A stretch of DNA of 55,805 bases from Streptomyces catenulae (lineage in GTDB: Bacteria; Actinomycetota; Actinomycetes; Streptomycetales; Streptomycetaceae), in NCBI RefSeq assembly GCF_000718015.1, contig NZ_JODY01000038.1, positions 1 through 55,805 of the forward strand. Direction: 5' to 3'. Made by a program: the position numbers and the translations under genes. Positions 19,254-28,005 of the stretch are shown here, piece by piece. Position 1 is the stretch's first letter. Each line of letters opens with the position of its first letter. The notes below the pieces were generated by a model, which saw only the letters and a list, made by a program, of their open reading frames with translations, was not told the DNA's origin and did not search any database.

Positions 19254-19282
19254 ACCCGGCGGCGCGGAGCCGCACCACGCGA

Positions 19283-19314
19283 AAGGGCGCCCGGGGAACT
19301 TCCCGGGCGCCCTT
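19283..19314 (+). terminator. Terminator of ribF
   Basis: Perfect 13-bp stem (19283-19295 with 19302-19314), 6-nt loop, flanked by A and T residues. Confidence 0.8.
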
Positions 19315-19534
19315 CGCCGTCCGCCCCATGCGTGAGGCGCCCCATGCGCGGTGCATGGGGCGCCGCGTGCGTCGGGTTCGGTGCTCCGCCCCATGCCCCA
19401 TGCCCCATGCCCCATGCACGGCGCCATGCGCCACGCCCCGCCCCATGTCGTGCCCCATGCATGGGTGCACCGCATGCGCGGGACACCGTGCCCCACGCCC
19501 TCCATGCCCCACCCGCGGCTGCCGCCCCATACAG

Positions 19535-19580
19535 ACGCGGACGGGGCCCGGCACCGTGAAGTGCCGGGCCCCGTCCGCGT
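19535..19580 (-). terminator. Terminator of the MinD-like gene
   Basis: Perfect 20-bp stem (19535-19554 with 19561-19580) with a 6-nt loop, 19 nt beyond the stop of the minus-strand gene. Confidence 0.85.
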
Positions 19581-19598
19581 GGTGCGACGTCTACCGCG

Positions 19599-22283
19599 TC
19601 ACTGCGGAGGCTGCTGCTGCCACCCTTGCTGGTCGGGCTGCGGCGCGTCCGGGGCGGGCTGCTGCTGTTGCCAGTGGGCGGGCGGCTGCTGCGGCTGCTG
19701 GGTCCAGCCGCCCTGCTGCGGCGGGTAACCGACCGGCGGCTGCACCTGGGGCTGCTGCTGCGGCTGCCCCTGCTGCGGGTACTGCTGCTGCCTGTACGGG
19801 TCCTGGGCGTACGGGTCCTGGCCCATCTGCTGGCCCTGCTGCGGGTACATCCCCTGGGCCTGCTGGGCGCGCGAGAAGTCCTCGGCGACCAGCGCGGAGA
19901 GGTTGAAGTACGCCTCGCGGGTCTTGGGCCGCATCATGTCGAGATCGACCTCGGCACCGGCGGCCAGATGCTCGTCGAAGGGGACCACGACCACACCGCG
20001 GCAGCGGGTCTCGAAGTGCGACACGATGTCGTCGATCTTGATCATCTTGCCGGTCTCGCGGACCCCGGAGATCACCGTGATACCGCGCTGCACCAGGTCC
20101 GCGTAGCCGTGCGCGGAGAGCCAGTCCAGCGTGGTGCTGGCGCTGCTCGCACCGTCGACGGAGGGCGTGGAGATGATGATCAGCTGGTCGGCGAGGTCCA
20201 GGACGCCGCGCATGGCGCTGTAGAGCAGGCCCGTACCGGAGTCGGTGAGGATGACCGGGTACTGGCGGCCCAGGACGTCGATCGCGCGGCGGTAGTCGTC
20301 GTCGTTGAACGTCGTGGAGACCGCCGGGTCGACGTCGTTGGCGAGGATCTCCAGACCGGACGGCGCCTGCGAGGTGAACCGGCGGATGTCCATGTAGCTG
20401 TGCAGATGCGGGATGGCGTGCACCAGGTCACGGATGGTCGCGCCGGTCTCGCGGCGGACCCGGCGGCCGAGGGTTCCGGCGTCCGGGTTCGCGTCGATCG
20501 CCAGGATCTTGTCCTGCCGCTCGGAGGCGAGCGTGGCGCCGAGCGCGGTGGTGGTCGTCGTCTTGCCGACGCCGCCCTTGAGGCTGATCACCGCGATCCG
20601 GTAGCAGGACGTCACCGGCGTACGGATCAGCTCCAGCTTGCGCTGCCGCTCCGCCTCCTCCTTCTTCGCGCCCAACTTGAACTTGGACGGCTGCGCGTTG
20701 GCGCCCGGCTTGCGCCGCTTGGGCTGGTTGCGCAGCAGCCGGTCGGAGGTCAGCTCGACGGCGGCGCTGTAGCCCAGCGGCGCGCCCGGCGTGGCGCGCT
20801 GCTGCTGCGGCTGCTGCTGGCCCGGCTGGGAGTACGAGGCGTAGTTCGCCCCGCCCGCCTGCTGGCCCGGCAGCGGCTGGTGCGGAACCTGCCCCTGCTG
20901 CTGCGCGGCCTGTTGCGCCTGCTGGGCCGCCTGTGCCTGCTGGGCGGCGTGGGCCTGCTGTGCCTGTTGCGCGGCCTGTGCCTGCGGGTCGTAGCCGGTC
21001 TGCGCGGGCTGACCCTGCTGCGGGTAACCGGCCTGGGCCTGCTGCTGTGCCTGCTGTGCGGCCTGCTGGGCCTGCGGGTCGTAGGCGGCCTGCTGAGGGT
21101 AGGTCTGCGGCGACTGCTGCGGGTACCCCTGCGCGGGCTGCGGATAGCCGTACGCCGACTGCTGGGCGGGTGCCTGCTGCGGGGGCTGCTGCTGCGGGTA
21201 GCCGTACGCGGGCTGCGGATAGCCGTACGCGCCCGGCTGCTGCTGGGGCGACTGCTGGGGGTAGCCGCCCTGCTGGGGGTAGCCCTGCTGCGGCGCGGCC
21301 TGCTGCTGCGGGAAACCGGCCTGCGGCTGGACCTGCTGCGGGGCCTGCGGCTGCTGCTGGGGCAACTCCTGCCCCGGCTGCGGCTGTTGGGGCTGCTGCG
21401 GCTGCTGGGCCTGGGCCTGCTGGGCCTGCGCGGTGCGCGGGTCGGCGGGCTGGTACTCCGGCGGCAGCGGCGGCAGCCCGCCCTGGGCGGCGGGGTCCGC
21501 CTGCGCGGGCCACGGGGCGCCCTGCGGCGGCACCCCCGGCTGCGCCCCGCCCTGCGGCGGCACGTCCTGCGGGACGCCACCCTGCGGCGGGGCCTGGGGC
21601 GGGGTCTGCTGCGGCTGCGCGGTGGCTTGCTCCGGAGCGGGCGGTGCGGCCGGTGCCTGCTCGGGCTGCGGCGCCTGGAGCGGAACCGGCTGCGCGGCGG
21701 CCTGCGGATCCGGCTGCTCGGGCGCCGGAGGAGCGGGCGGGGCCTGCTGCTCGGGCGCCGGAGCGGCGTCGGGCTGCGGGGCGTCGGCCACGGGGGCCTG
21801 CGGTGCGGCCGGTGCCGATTCCTCCGCGGGCGTGTCGTCCTCGTCGTCGTCCCACAGCGAGGCCGACGGGTCGGCGCCCGTGCCGGAGCGGACGTTGCCG
21901 CCGCCCGGGGCCGGGGCGTCGGCGGCGGGCGCGGGCTCCGCCCGGGGCGCGGCCGGGGGCTCCGGCGCGTCCGCGGGCTCCTGCGGGCGCAGCATCGGGA
22001 AACCGGGCGGCGCGGCATCGGCGGGCGGCGGCACCGGGGCGCCGGGGCCACCCTGCGGCGCACCCGCGACACCCGGGCCGGACAGCGGCTGCCCGGTGGG
22101 CGGCGGGGGAGAGGCGGGGGACGGGGCGGGCGCCATGGGCGTGCCCGCGCCGCCGCTGGTGTCGTTGCTCGCGTACCAGGCCGGAGCCGCGAAATCGATC
22201 TTGAATTCGCCCGTCAGGTCGAACTCGGACTGCTCGTCGTCAGGGTCGTTCCCGTCCGGGCGGAAAGCCTCCCGCTCGTTCAC
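19599..22283 (-). CDS. ESX-associated MinD/ParA-like ATPase with long Gln/Pro-rich N-terminus
   Basis: 894 aa. Residues 1 to about 520 are low-complexity Pro/Ala/Gln, with AYGYPQP and GYPQQ units. A MinD/ParA-type ATPase follows with deviant Walker A KGGVGKT (569-575), [10 protein letters not shown] and [10 protein letters not shown] second Gln/Pro-rich tail starts near 825. Mycobacterial EspI-like proteins have the same plan (disordered Pro-rich N-terminus, MinD-like C-terminus) and are linked to ESX loci, so an ESX role is likely but unproven. GTG 22283 has AGGAGG 5 nt upstream; ATG 22310 was rejected. It is separated from the eccE unit by a terminator and seems to have its own promoter. 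Confidence 0.8.
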   Translation of the reverse strand: MNEREAFRPDGNDPDDEQSEFDLTGEFKIDFAAPAWYASNDTSGGAGTPMAPAPSPASPPPPTGQPLSGPGVAGAPQGGPGAPVPPPADAAPPGFPMLRPQEPADAPEPPAAPRAEPAPAADAPAPGGGNVRSGTGADPSASLWDDDEDDTPAEESAPAAPQAPVADAPQPDAAPAPEQQAPPAPPAPEQPDPQAAAQPVPLQAPQPEQAPAAPPAPEQATAQPQQTPPQAPPQGGVPQDVPPQGGAQPGVPPQGAPWPAQADPAAQGGLPPLPPEYQPADPRTAQAQQAQAQQPQQPQQPQPGQELPQQQPQAPQQVQPQAGFPQQQAAPQQGYPQQGGYPQQSPQQQPGAYGYPQPAYGYPQQQPPQQAPAQQSAYGYPQPAQGYPQQSPQTYPQQAAYDPQAQQAAQQAQQQAQAGYPQQGQPAQTGYDPQAQAAQQAQQAHAAQQAQAAQQAQQAAQQQGQVPHQPLPGQQAGGANYASYSQPGQQQPQQQRATPGAPLGYSAAVELTSDRLLRNQPKRRKPGANAQPSKFKLGAKKEEAERQRKLELIRTPVTSCYRIAVISLKGGVGKTTTTTALGATLASERQDKILAIDANPDAGTLGRRVRRETGATIRDLVHAIPHLHSYMDIRRFTSQAPSGLEILANDVDPAVSTTFNDDDYRRAIDVLGRQYPVILTDSGTGLLYSAMRGVLDLADQLIIISTPSVDGASSASTTLDWLSAHGYADLVQRGITVISGVRETGKMIKIDDIVSHFETRCRGVVVVPFDEHLAAGAEVDLDMMRPKTREAYFNLSALVAEDFSRAQQAQGMYPQQGQQMGQDPYAQDPYRQQQYPQQGQPQQQPQVQPPVGYPPQQGGWTQQPQQPPAHWQQQQPAPDAPQPDQQGWQQQPPQ
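20790..21620 (-). repeat. Gln/Pro-rich codon repeat tract within the MinD-like gene
   Basis: Dense CTG/CTGCTG-type triplets on the plus strand (CAG on the coding strand) and recurrent units encoding YPQQ and AYGYPQP. They form a long prion-like low-complexity region of the protein. Confidence 0.6.
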
Positions 22284-22580
22284 TGTGCCTCCTGGTGTAC
22301 TGCAACGCACCTGAACGGCAGGACCGGATACAGGCGGATCGATCGGATGTCACGGAATTCGGAACACCCCGCCCGGGGTTGCGCCAACACTGCTCTCTCC
22401 ATCCCCGTATCGGCTGCCGTCCGGTGTGCTCCTGCGGCGACATACAGCCTAATCAAGAGTCGGCCCCGAACGGCAGTCGACGTCATGTCGTCTTCGGACC
22501 CCGCGGTACGCCTACGGGCGCATCCGAGGATGCGCCCGTAGGGAAAGCCCCGCTCCGCGGGCGCGGGGCGCCCGGCGCCG
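22284..22580. other. Promoter region of the MinD-like gene plus upstream terminators
   Basis: 297 bp without a gene. The lower-coordinate part holds the AGGAGG site and presumably the promoter of the MinD-like gene, in AT-richer sequence (22310-22480). The upper part holds two hairpins (22512-22541 and 22547-22569). Confidence 0.5.
22512..22541 (-). terminator. Terminator of the eccE-containing unit
   Basis: 14-bp perfect stem (22512-22525 with 22528-22541) beyond the stop of the minus-strand gene ending at 22581. A second hairpin (22547-22553 with 22563-22569) lies between. Confidence 0.75.
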
Positions 22581-23429
22581 TCAGTCCATCCGGCGCGGTC
22601 CGCCGAGCAGATTGGTCTCCGCCTCGGTGGGCTGCGTCATCACGAACTGGTGGCTGTCGCGCGTGCACCAGAGCATCGCGTTGTCGCTCAATGTCGGCAG
22701 CACCGCGCCGACCTGCTCCGGAAGACGCATCACACGGGTGACGACCTCCGCCTCCTCCGGCGACAGCCGCTGCAGCCCGACCAGATCCGCCCGGCCCAGC
22801 AACTGCGGCGAGCGCGGCCCGAGGAACGGCAGCACCGTGAGCACCGACTGCCAGGGGCTCGGCGCCAACTGATTGCGCGGGGGGCGCGCGCCCATGTCCC
22901 GCACCACCAGTACGGGGCTGGAGACCGACGGCCCCTGGGGCGCGATCTGACGCACCTCGTGCACCGACACACACTGCTGACCGCCACCGGCGGCCTGCGC
23001 CATCTGGCCCCAGGCCGGGGGGCGCGCCGTCTCGACCGCCACGCGGGCACCGGTGGCGACCGTACGGAGCGCCAGCACCTGCGCCAGCCACACGCTGCCG
23101 ACCAGCGCGATCTCCAGCGGCGCGGGGCGCAGCAGGGACAGCACCGCGGGCTGGTTCTGCGGGTCGATGCCGATGATGACGCCGTCGTCGCCGACCGGCA
23201 GGGTCAGCGACGCCAGCGACTCGGCCGTCAGCACGTGCGGGCTGCGGCGCGGACCGCGCAGCCCGAAGCCCGGCTGCGGCGTCGGGCCCGACTGCGCCGA
23301 CCGCTGCTCGTCCGGACGCGGCTGGTGCGAGGGGCGGCGCCCCGGCCCGGCATCCGGCGCGCCGATGGGCGGGTTGCGCCAGCCCGTCCCGGAGTTGTTC
23401 ACACGCGGCTGATACGTGGGAGAGGTCAT
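22581..23429 (-). CDS. ESX-locus protein of unknown function
   Basis: 282 aa, no family recognised. The first ~65 residues are Pro/Arg/Gly-rich and probably disordered (MTSPTYQPRVNNSGTGW). The rest looks like a soluble alpha/beta domain: GVIIGIDPQNQPAVLSLLRP, then EIALVGSVWLAQVLALR, which resembles a degenerate P-loop region without a true Walker A, and SSPVLVVRDMG. No membrane segment or signal is seen. Its start overlaps the eccE stop (TGATG), so it is translationally coupled to eccE and likely works with the secretion machine, perhaps as a cytosolic partner of EccE or EccC. Confidence 0.75.
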   Translation of the reverse strand: MTSPTYQPRVNNSGTGWRNPPIGAPDAGPGRRPSHQPRPDEQRSAQSGPTPQPGFGLRGPRRSPHVLTAESLASLTLPVGDDGVIIGIDPQNQPAVLSLLRPAPLEIALVGSVWLAQVLALRTVATGARVAVETARPPAWGQMAQAAGGGQQCVSVHEVRQIAPQGPSVSSPVLVVRDMGARPPRNQLAPSPWQSVLTVLPFLGPRSPQLLGRADLVGLQRLSPEEAEVVTRVMRLPEQVGAVLPTLSDNAMLWCTRDSHQFVMTQPTEAETNLLGGPRRMD

Positions 23430-24796
23430 CAGCGGGTACCTCCGAGGGGGAGCGTGGCGAGCAGGCCGGGCAGCTGCTCCCGGTCGAGCCGGACGAGGCC
23501 GACCTTCGCCGAACCGGAACGCCGCTCCAACTCCCGCTGCGCGGCGTCGAGTTCGTTCTCGCTACGGGTCGACAGCCGGACGTAGCCCGAGATCGCGGGC
23601 GCCCGCCCGCTGCCGTGCGTCGCGGTCAGCGCGAAGGTGCTCGCCATCGCCGGGGTGCTGGTCAGCAGCTGGGTGACGGCGGCCAGCGGCGCGCCGCCGG
23701 GGCCGAGCTGGGGCCAGCGCCCGATCCAGTACGTGGTGTGCCAGCGGTCGTCGCAGCGCCACGCCCGCGTCGTCTCCTGGGTACGGCGCCCGGAGCGGCT
23801 GTCGCGCCCCATGGCGCCGTTGGCGGCCCGCGGGCTCACACAGACCGCGGTGCCGACCGCCGCCACGACCTCCCGCTCGGCGAGCACCCGCGCCCGCACA
23901 CCGTGCGAGGTCAGACGGCTCACCAACTGGTCGGCGGCGCGCAGCAGCGACCGCTTGGCGCCGTCCATGCCGCCGCCCCGGGCCTCGATCGCCTCCGCGC
24001 ACAGCTCCGGGTCGAGCTTGAGCGCGATCCACGTCAGCTGCACCGCGGGCGTCTGCGACTGCGCCTGCAGCGGTGCGTACGAGCGGGCGGCGACGGCCTG
24101 TTCGGGCAGGTGCGGCGCTGGCGCCGGCTGGGTGTACTGCACGTACTGCACGGATTCGAGGTGGATGTCCTCGACGTCGAGTGCGGTGTGGAGCACGTCG
24201 AGCGGCAGCATGTGGCTGCCGCTGACGGGCCGCAGCGGCTCGTCCCGGGGCTCGACCTGCACCAGCGCGGTCAGGAAGGTGCCGTCCCCGACGAAGCCGA
24301 CGGCCCGCTGATCGGCGTCGGTGTACTCGTACGTGCGCAGCGCCGGGTCGCACTCGACGACCGGGGCGAAGGCCGGTTCGACGCCCTGCGTGGTCGCGGC
24401 GCTCGCGGCCTTGCCGCGGCGCTTCATGGCCCGCACCGTCGTGATCCACTCGGGGAGCGGGATCCGGCGGCGGCGGCCGAGCGCGAAGATGACGAGGACG
24501 GCGGCGAGCACAACCGCGACGGTCAGCGCGATCACGTTCACGGACGCGCCGACCAGGACCAGGGCGGCGGCGATCTCGATGATGGCCAGCTGCTGCACGC
24601 GGACCGGGCCGATGCTGCCGATCTGCGGACGCAGCCGCGGGGCCACCGGCCCGCCCGACGAACTCCGGCCCCCTTCTCCGCCGTTGGCCGGATCCGCTCC
24701 GTCCCGACCGCCGATTCCCCCGTGGGGCGGTGCCGTGGAAGGCTGTTGCTGCTGTTGCCGCCCGTTGCGGCGTCGAGCCCTGGTGGCGCTGGACAT
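23429..24796 (-). CDS. eccE: Type VII secretion membrane protein EccE
   Basis: Component of the ESX core complex at the periphery of the EccB/C/D membrane assembly. 455 aa. A Gln/Gly-rich N-terminus (1-60) is followed by two adjacent transmembrane helices (about 66-108, LAIIEIAAALVLVG and IALTVAVVLAAVLVIFAL), a basic turn GRRRRIPLPEW, and a large C-terminal domain with DQRAVGFVGDGTFLTALVQV, typical of Streptomyces EccE. ATG 24796 was chosen because upstream residues are unlike the family. It is divergent from eccB across 185 bp. Confidence 0.85.
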   Translation of the reverse strand: MSSATRARRRNGRQQQQQPSTAPPHGGIGGRDGADPANGGEGGRSSSGGPVAPRLRPQIGSIGPVRVQQLAIIEIAAALVLVGASVNVIALTVAVVLAAVLVIFALGRRRRIPLPEWITTVRAMKRRGKAASAATTQGVEPAFAPVVECDPALRTYEYTDADQRAVGFVGDGTFLTALVQVEPRDEPLRPVSGSHMLPLDVLHTALDVEDIHLESVQYVQYTQPAPAPHLPEQAVAARSYAPLQAQSQTPAVQLTWIALKLDPELCAEAIEARGGGMDGAKRSLLRAADQLVSRLTSHGVRARVLAEREVVAAVGTAVCVSPRAANGAMGRDSRSGRRTQETTRAWRCDDRWHTTYWIGRWPQLGPGGAPLAAVTQLLTSTPAMASTFALTATHGSGRAPAISGYVRLSTRSENELDAAQRELERRSGSAKVGLVRLDREQLPGLLATLPLGGTR

Positions 24797-24875
24797 CCCC
24801 CGGCCTGCTCCTCTACTGGTGGTGTGGCCTCGCGGCGCGTCAATCGCCGTTGAGACTGGTGCGTTGGAAGGTGGC

Positions 24876-24900
24876 ACCCGTACCGTACGGGTCGATCGAC
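24876..24900. promoter_or_regulatory. Adjacent palindromes in the divergent eccE-eccB promoter region
   Basis: acccgta/tacgggt (24876-24882 with 24886-24892, 3-nt centre) is directly followed by the perfect palindrome gtcgatcgac (24891-24900). A -10-like CATAGT for eccB lies at 24907-24912. The position suits an operator controlling both genes. Confidence 0.4.
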
Positions 24901-24981
24901 ACACGGCATAGTAGAGGGCGCTACGGCTTGAGTGCCGGGGGCGGTCGATGCGGATCCGACACACGGGGAGAGAAAGCAACA

Positions 24982-26667
24982 ATGGCATCACGTCGGGACG
25001 AGCTCAATGCGTATTCATTCGCGCGGAAGCGCACGAATGCCGCATTCCTGAAGCCGCTGCCGAGCGGTTCGATCGAGAGTGCGCCGCGCCCGCTGAAGGC
25101 TGTGCTGCCGAGTGTCCTGATGGGCGTCGTGATCCTGGTCGGCTTCGGTGCCTGCGGCATCGTGAAGCCGGTCGCCCCCGAGGGCTGGGACTCGGTCGGG
25201 GAAAACGTCATCGTGGGTGCCGATTCGACGACCCGTTACGTCGTTCTCTCCGGTGACGGCAGCCAGGGTAAGAAGGAGAAACTCCTCCACCCCGTCCTGA
25301 ACCTCGCCTCCGCGAAACTCCTTCTCGACCCCGATAAGTACAAAGTCGTGAATGTGAAGGAATCCGAGCTGGACGGAAAGATCGCACACGGTCCCGCCGT
25401 CGGAATTCCGTTCGCCCCCGACCGTCTCCCCAATGCCAAGGACGCCGGAAAGGCGAAGACCTGGGCCGTCTGCGACCGCCCGGGCAGCGGTATCAACAGC
25501 AAGGCCCAGCAGGCCGTGTTCGTCCTCGGGGGCAAGGACAGGAGCCTCGTCGAGAACAGGGGCCGCCTCGACATGCACCAGGTGCTCTTCGTACGCGACC
25601 CGCAGAAGAAGCTCTGGCTGGTCGACCACAACGGCTTCAAGTTCGCCCTCGACGCCACCCTGGGCGGGCGCAACACCGCGCTGTCGCACCTGGGGGTGAA
25701 GGACCCCGACCTGACCCTGCGCCGGGTGCTCTTCAAGGAGGCGGAGCCGCAGGACGTCACGCAGCAGTGGATGGACACCCTGGTCAAGAGCCCGGTGCCG
25801 ATCTACCTGCCGATCGTCGACGGCGCGGGCAAGCCCTCGCAGGCCGCCGGTGTCCCGCCGCAGCACCGGACCATCGGCACCGTCCTGGAGATCCCCGGCA
25901 GCGCCGACCAGAGCGCGACGGACGGCGAGAAGGCGGGCAAGAAGTACGTCGTCACCGCGGGCGGCGTACAGCAGGTGTCGGACTTCGTCGCCAAGCTCCT
26001 GATGGAGGGCCCCAACGCCCAGCAGGTGCAGTCCGGCAGCTCGGCCATGAAGCCCGAGCAGGTCTCCACCTCCAGCATCACCCCGATGAGGGACGACAAG
26101 GACCGCTTCGTCTCGTACCTGGGCAAGGTGGGGACCACCGACGTCGACATGCCCTGGCCGACCGAGGAGGTCGACATGGCCAACAACTTCTCCCAGGGCT
26201 CCCAGACCGGCGGTCTGACCACCCCGACGGAGAACGGTGTCTCCTGCACCTTCTACGACGGCACCACCACCAAGCTCCCCGGCGGCGCCGACAAGGCGCT
26301 CGGCTACCCCAACGGTCTGCCGAACATGGGCACCTGGATCGGCAAGGACTACCCGGCGAAGATCGCCAGCGGCGCCTCCTCCTACGTCACGCCCGGCAGC
26401 GGCCAGCTCATCCAGCGGGTCCGCACGTCCCAGGAGAAGGACGGCTCGCTCTACCTGATCACCGACACCGGGCTGCGCTACCGGGTGCCGATCAACAACG
26501 ACAGCTCCAGCAAGGCGGGCAACGCCAACCAGGAGGTCAACCAGGCGGCCCTGCGGCTGGGGTACAAGGGCGTCCACGCCGACCCCATGCTGATGACCTG
26601 GGTGGACCTGCTCTCGGAGGGCCCGACGCTCAGCGTCGACGCCGCCCGCAAGACCGGCACCTCGTAA
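24982..26667 (+). CDS. eccB: Type VII secretion membrane protein EccB
   Basis: Core ESX subunit: short cytosolic N-terminus, one transmembrane helix and a large extracytoplasmic domain. 561 aa, slightly longer than mycobacterial forms. The family N-terminus MASRRDELNAYSFARKRTNA is clear; the helix is at about residues 39-61 (LKAVLPSVLMGVVILVGFGA), followed by KPVAPEGWDSVGE. Two extracytoplasmic cysteines are seen (in WAVCDRPGSG and VSCTFYDG) and may form a disulfide. ATG 24982 is preceded by ggggagag. A terminator follows. Confidence 0.93.
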   Translation: MASRRDELNAYSFARKRTNAAFLKPLPSGSIESAPRPLKAVLPSVLMGVVILVGFGACGIVKPVAPEGWDSVGENVIVGADSTTRYVVLSGDGSQGKKEKLLHPVLNLASAKLLLDPDKYKVVNVKESELDGKIAHGPAVGIPFAPDRLPNAKDAGKAKTWAVCDRPGSGINSKAQQAVFVLGGKDRSLVENRGRLDMHQVLFVRDPQKKLWLVDHNGFKFALDATLGGRNTALSHLGVKDPDLTLRRVLFKEAEPQDVTQQWMDTLVKSPVPIYLPIVDGAGKPSQAAGVPPQHRTIGTVLEIPGSADQSATDGEKAGKKYVVTAGGVQQVSDFVAKLLMEGPNAQQVQSGSSAMKPEQVSTSSITPMRDDKDRFVSYLGKVGTTDVDMPWPTEEVDMANNFSQGSQTGGLTTPTENGVSCTFYDGTTTKLPGGADKALGYPNGLPNMGTWIGKDYPAKIASGASSYVTPGSGQLIQRVRTSQEKDGSLYLITDTGLRYRVPINNDSSSKAGNANQEVNQAALRLGYKGVHADPMLMTWVDLLSEGPTLSVDAARKTGTS

Positions 26668-26716
26668 CGGGACGGCGGGCGGCGCGCCCCGCCCGCACCT
26701 GCCCCGTGGATTCCAC

Positions 26717-26747
26717 GGGCGGGTCACCGGATTTCGGTGGCCCGCCC
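26717..26747 (+). terminator. Terminator of eccB
   Basis: 13-bp stem with one mismatch (26717-26729 with 26735-26747), 5-nt loop, followed by ggcttttcc. Confidence 0.8.
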
Positions 26748-26806
26748 GGCTTTTCCGGATTTGCTCCCCGGATTCCGTTGCCTCTCCGAAGGGGCCCGGG
26801 AAAATC

Positions 26807-26836
26807 TTGATGTGTTTCTCCGTAGACCGATAGAAT
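26807..26836 (+). promoter_or_regulatory. Promoter of the esxB-esxA unit
   Basis: TTGATG (26807-26812), 18-nt spacer, TAGAAT (26831-26836): a good match to the Streptomyces vegetative consensus. Transcription would begin near 26843, giving a leader of roughly 205 nt before esxB. Confidence 0.65.
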
Positions 26837-27050
26837 CCCATCTGTCCACTTCGCCTGACGCCTTTTAGAACTGGCCCTACGGGGCGGCCAGTTGGTGTTG
26901 TGGTGATCCGGTCACAACGTTGCTCCCTCTGTTGGGGGCGGCTGTATGAAGTGGTTAAAGTGGTCGATGGCGCCAGCAGGCGGCGCCGACCGCGCAGCAC
27001 CGTCGCCGGTGCGGTGCGGGTGACGTGCGAGTCTCATGGGGGACGTTGCG

Positions 27051-27377
27051 ATGAGTGGTAGTCAGTTCACAGTTACCGAAGAAGAGATGGTCGCGTTCAG
27101 CGGCAAGATCGGATCGGTGAGCCAGGCGATCGAGGGCGAGATCCGCCACCTCAACACGGTCGTCGACAACATCACCTCCGGCTGGCGGGGCCAGGCGGCC
27201 TCTTCGTACAACCAGCTCCAGTCCAAGGTGAACGAGGACGCGACTCGCATCAACCAGCTGCTGAACGAGATCAAGGAAGCGATCGACGGCACGACGAAGA
27301 ACTACGCCGCCTCGGAAGAAGCGCAGCACGCATCGATGTCCCACGTGGCTTCCGCCTCGGACTCCCCCTTCGGATGA
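27051..27377 (+). CDS. esxB: WXG100 type VII secretion substrate EsxB
   Basis: 108-aa helical hairpin protein exported by the ESX system, expected to pair with EsxA. The turn carries Trp45-Arg-Gly47 and the export motif YxxxE is at Tyr85-Glu89 (YAASE), followed by a short flexible tail. ATG 27051 was preferred over ATG 27036 because ggggga lies 8-13 nt upstream of it. In S. coelicolor the equivalent pair is secreted and affects sporulation. The assignment of the A and B names to the two genes follows position and is less sure than the family. Confidence 0.9.
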   Translation: MSGSQFTVTEEEMVAFSGKIGSVSQAIEGEIRHLNTVVDNITSGWRGQAASSYNQLQSKVNEDATRINQLLNEIKEAIDGTTKNYAASEEAQHASMSHVASASDSPFG

Positions 27378-27496
27378 GGACCGGCGCCGCCGCGGCGGCG
27401 CGGTGAGTCAGTAGCCGTGGCACGGCGATTCGGCATCGGCCGATTCGCGTCGCGGCCGGGTGAATCGATCAGTTCAGTACATTCCGAGGAGAGATC

Positions 27497-27790
27497 ATGT
27501 CGGGCCACATTCTCGTCAATGCCGAGACGATCCAGCAGGCGTCCCAGGACGTGAAGCGCACCGCCGGTCAGATCCGGCAGCAGCTGGACGACCTGGAGGC
27601 CGGTGTCAAGCGCATCGCCAGCACCTGGGAAGGTGCGGCGAAGGAGGGCTACCAGGCCCGCCAGCGTGAGTGGGACAAGCGCGCGCACTCCCTGCAGCAG
27701 ACCCTGGAGGCCATCTCCAAGGCGCTCCACGAGGCGTCCGTGAACTACCGCGACACGGAGCACCGCAACGCCAACATGTGGAACCACTGA
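27497..27790 (+). CDS. esxA: WXG100 type VII secretion substrate EsxA
   Basis: 97 aa, the second of the WXG100 pair. Trp44-Glu-Gly46 in the turn and YRDTE (84-88) near the C-terminus fit the WXG and YxxxD/E signals. Likely forms a four-helix heterodimer with EsxB, 119 bp upstream. ATG 27497 with gaggagag about 9 nt upstream. A hairpin terminator lies after it, before the mycosin gene. Confidence 0.9.
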   Translation: MSGHILVNAETIQQASQDVKRTAGQIRQQLDDLEAGVKRIASTWEGAAKEGYQARQREWDKRAHSLQQTLEAISKALHEASVNYRDTEHRNANMWNH

Positions 27791-27876
27791 GCACCAGCAG
27801 GTGACAGGTGCTTCCGCCGCCGCAGGCGGAGAGGGCTAACGGCTGAGCAGCCACGAGGCTCGCACAGTGGCAGAAG

Positions 27877-27909
27877 AGGGCGGGCGCGCTGCACCAGTGC
27901 GCCCGCCCT
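27877..27909 (+). terminator. Terminator of the esxB-esxA unit
   Basis: 11-bp perfect stem (27877-27887 with 27899-27909), 11-nt loop, followed by tct. Confidence 0.7.
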
Positions 27910-28005
27910 TCTGGCGTCCGGGGCCGCACCGCCCGCTCCCGCAGCCAACGGCACCTCCGTACCGCTTCCTCGCCCCGTCCACCACGCATGGAGAGCAGAC
28001 AACCC

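Larger units (their letters stand above)
19254..19598. repeat. Spacer with CCCCATG repeats between convergent ribF and the MinD-like gene
   Basis: 345 bp with no gene. It is bounded by two terminators (19283-19314 and 19535-19580). Between them, 19323-19510 is packed with CCCCATG heptamers, including three consecutive copies near 19389-19415, and related CATGCG units. Confidence 0.65.
26668..27050. other. eccB terminator, esxB promoter and long leader
   Basis: 383 bp with no gene. In order: the eccB terminator (26717-26747), a promoter (26807-26836), then about 200 nt of leader with two hairpins, 26869-26876/26886-26893 and 26897-26902/26913-26918. No known riboswitch was recognised. Confidence 0.6.

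Noticed and set aside
19626..22541. A 971-codon open frame on the plus strand over the MinD-like gene
   Set aside because: Leu/Arg-only product, antisense to a gene with an intact KGGVGKT motif and a good ribosome binding site.
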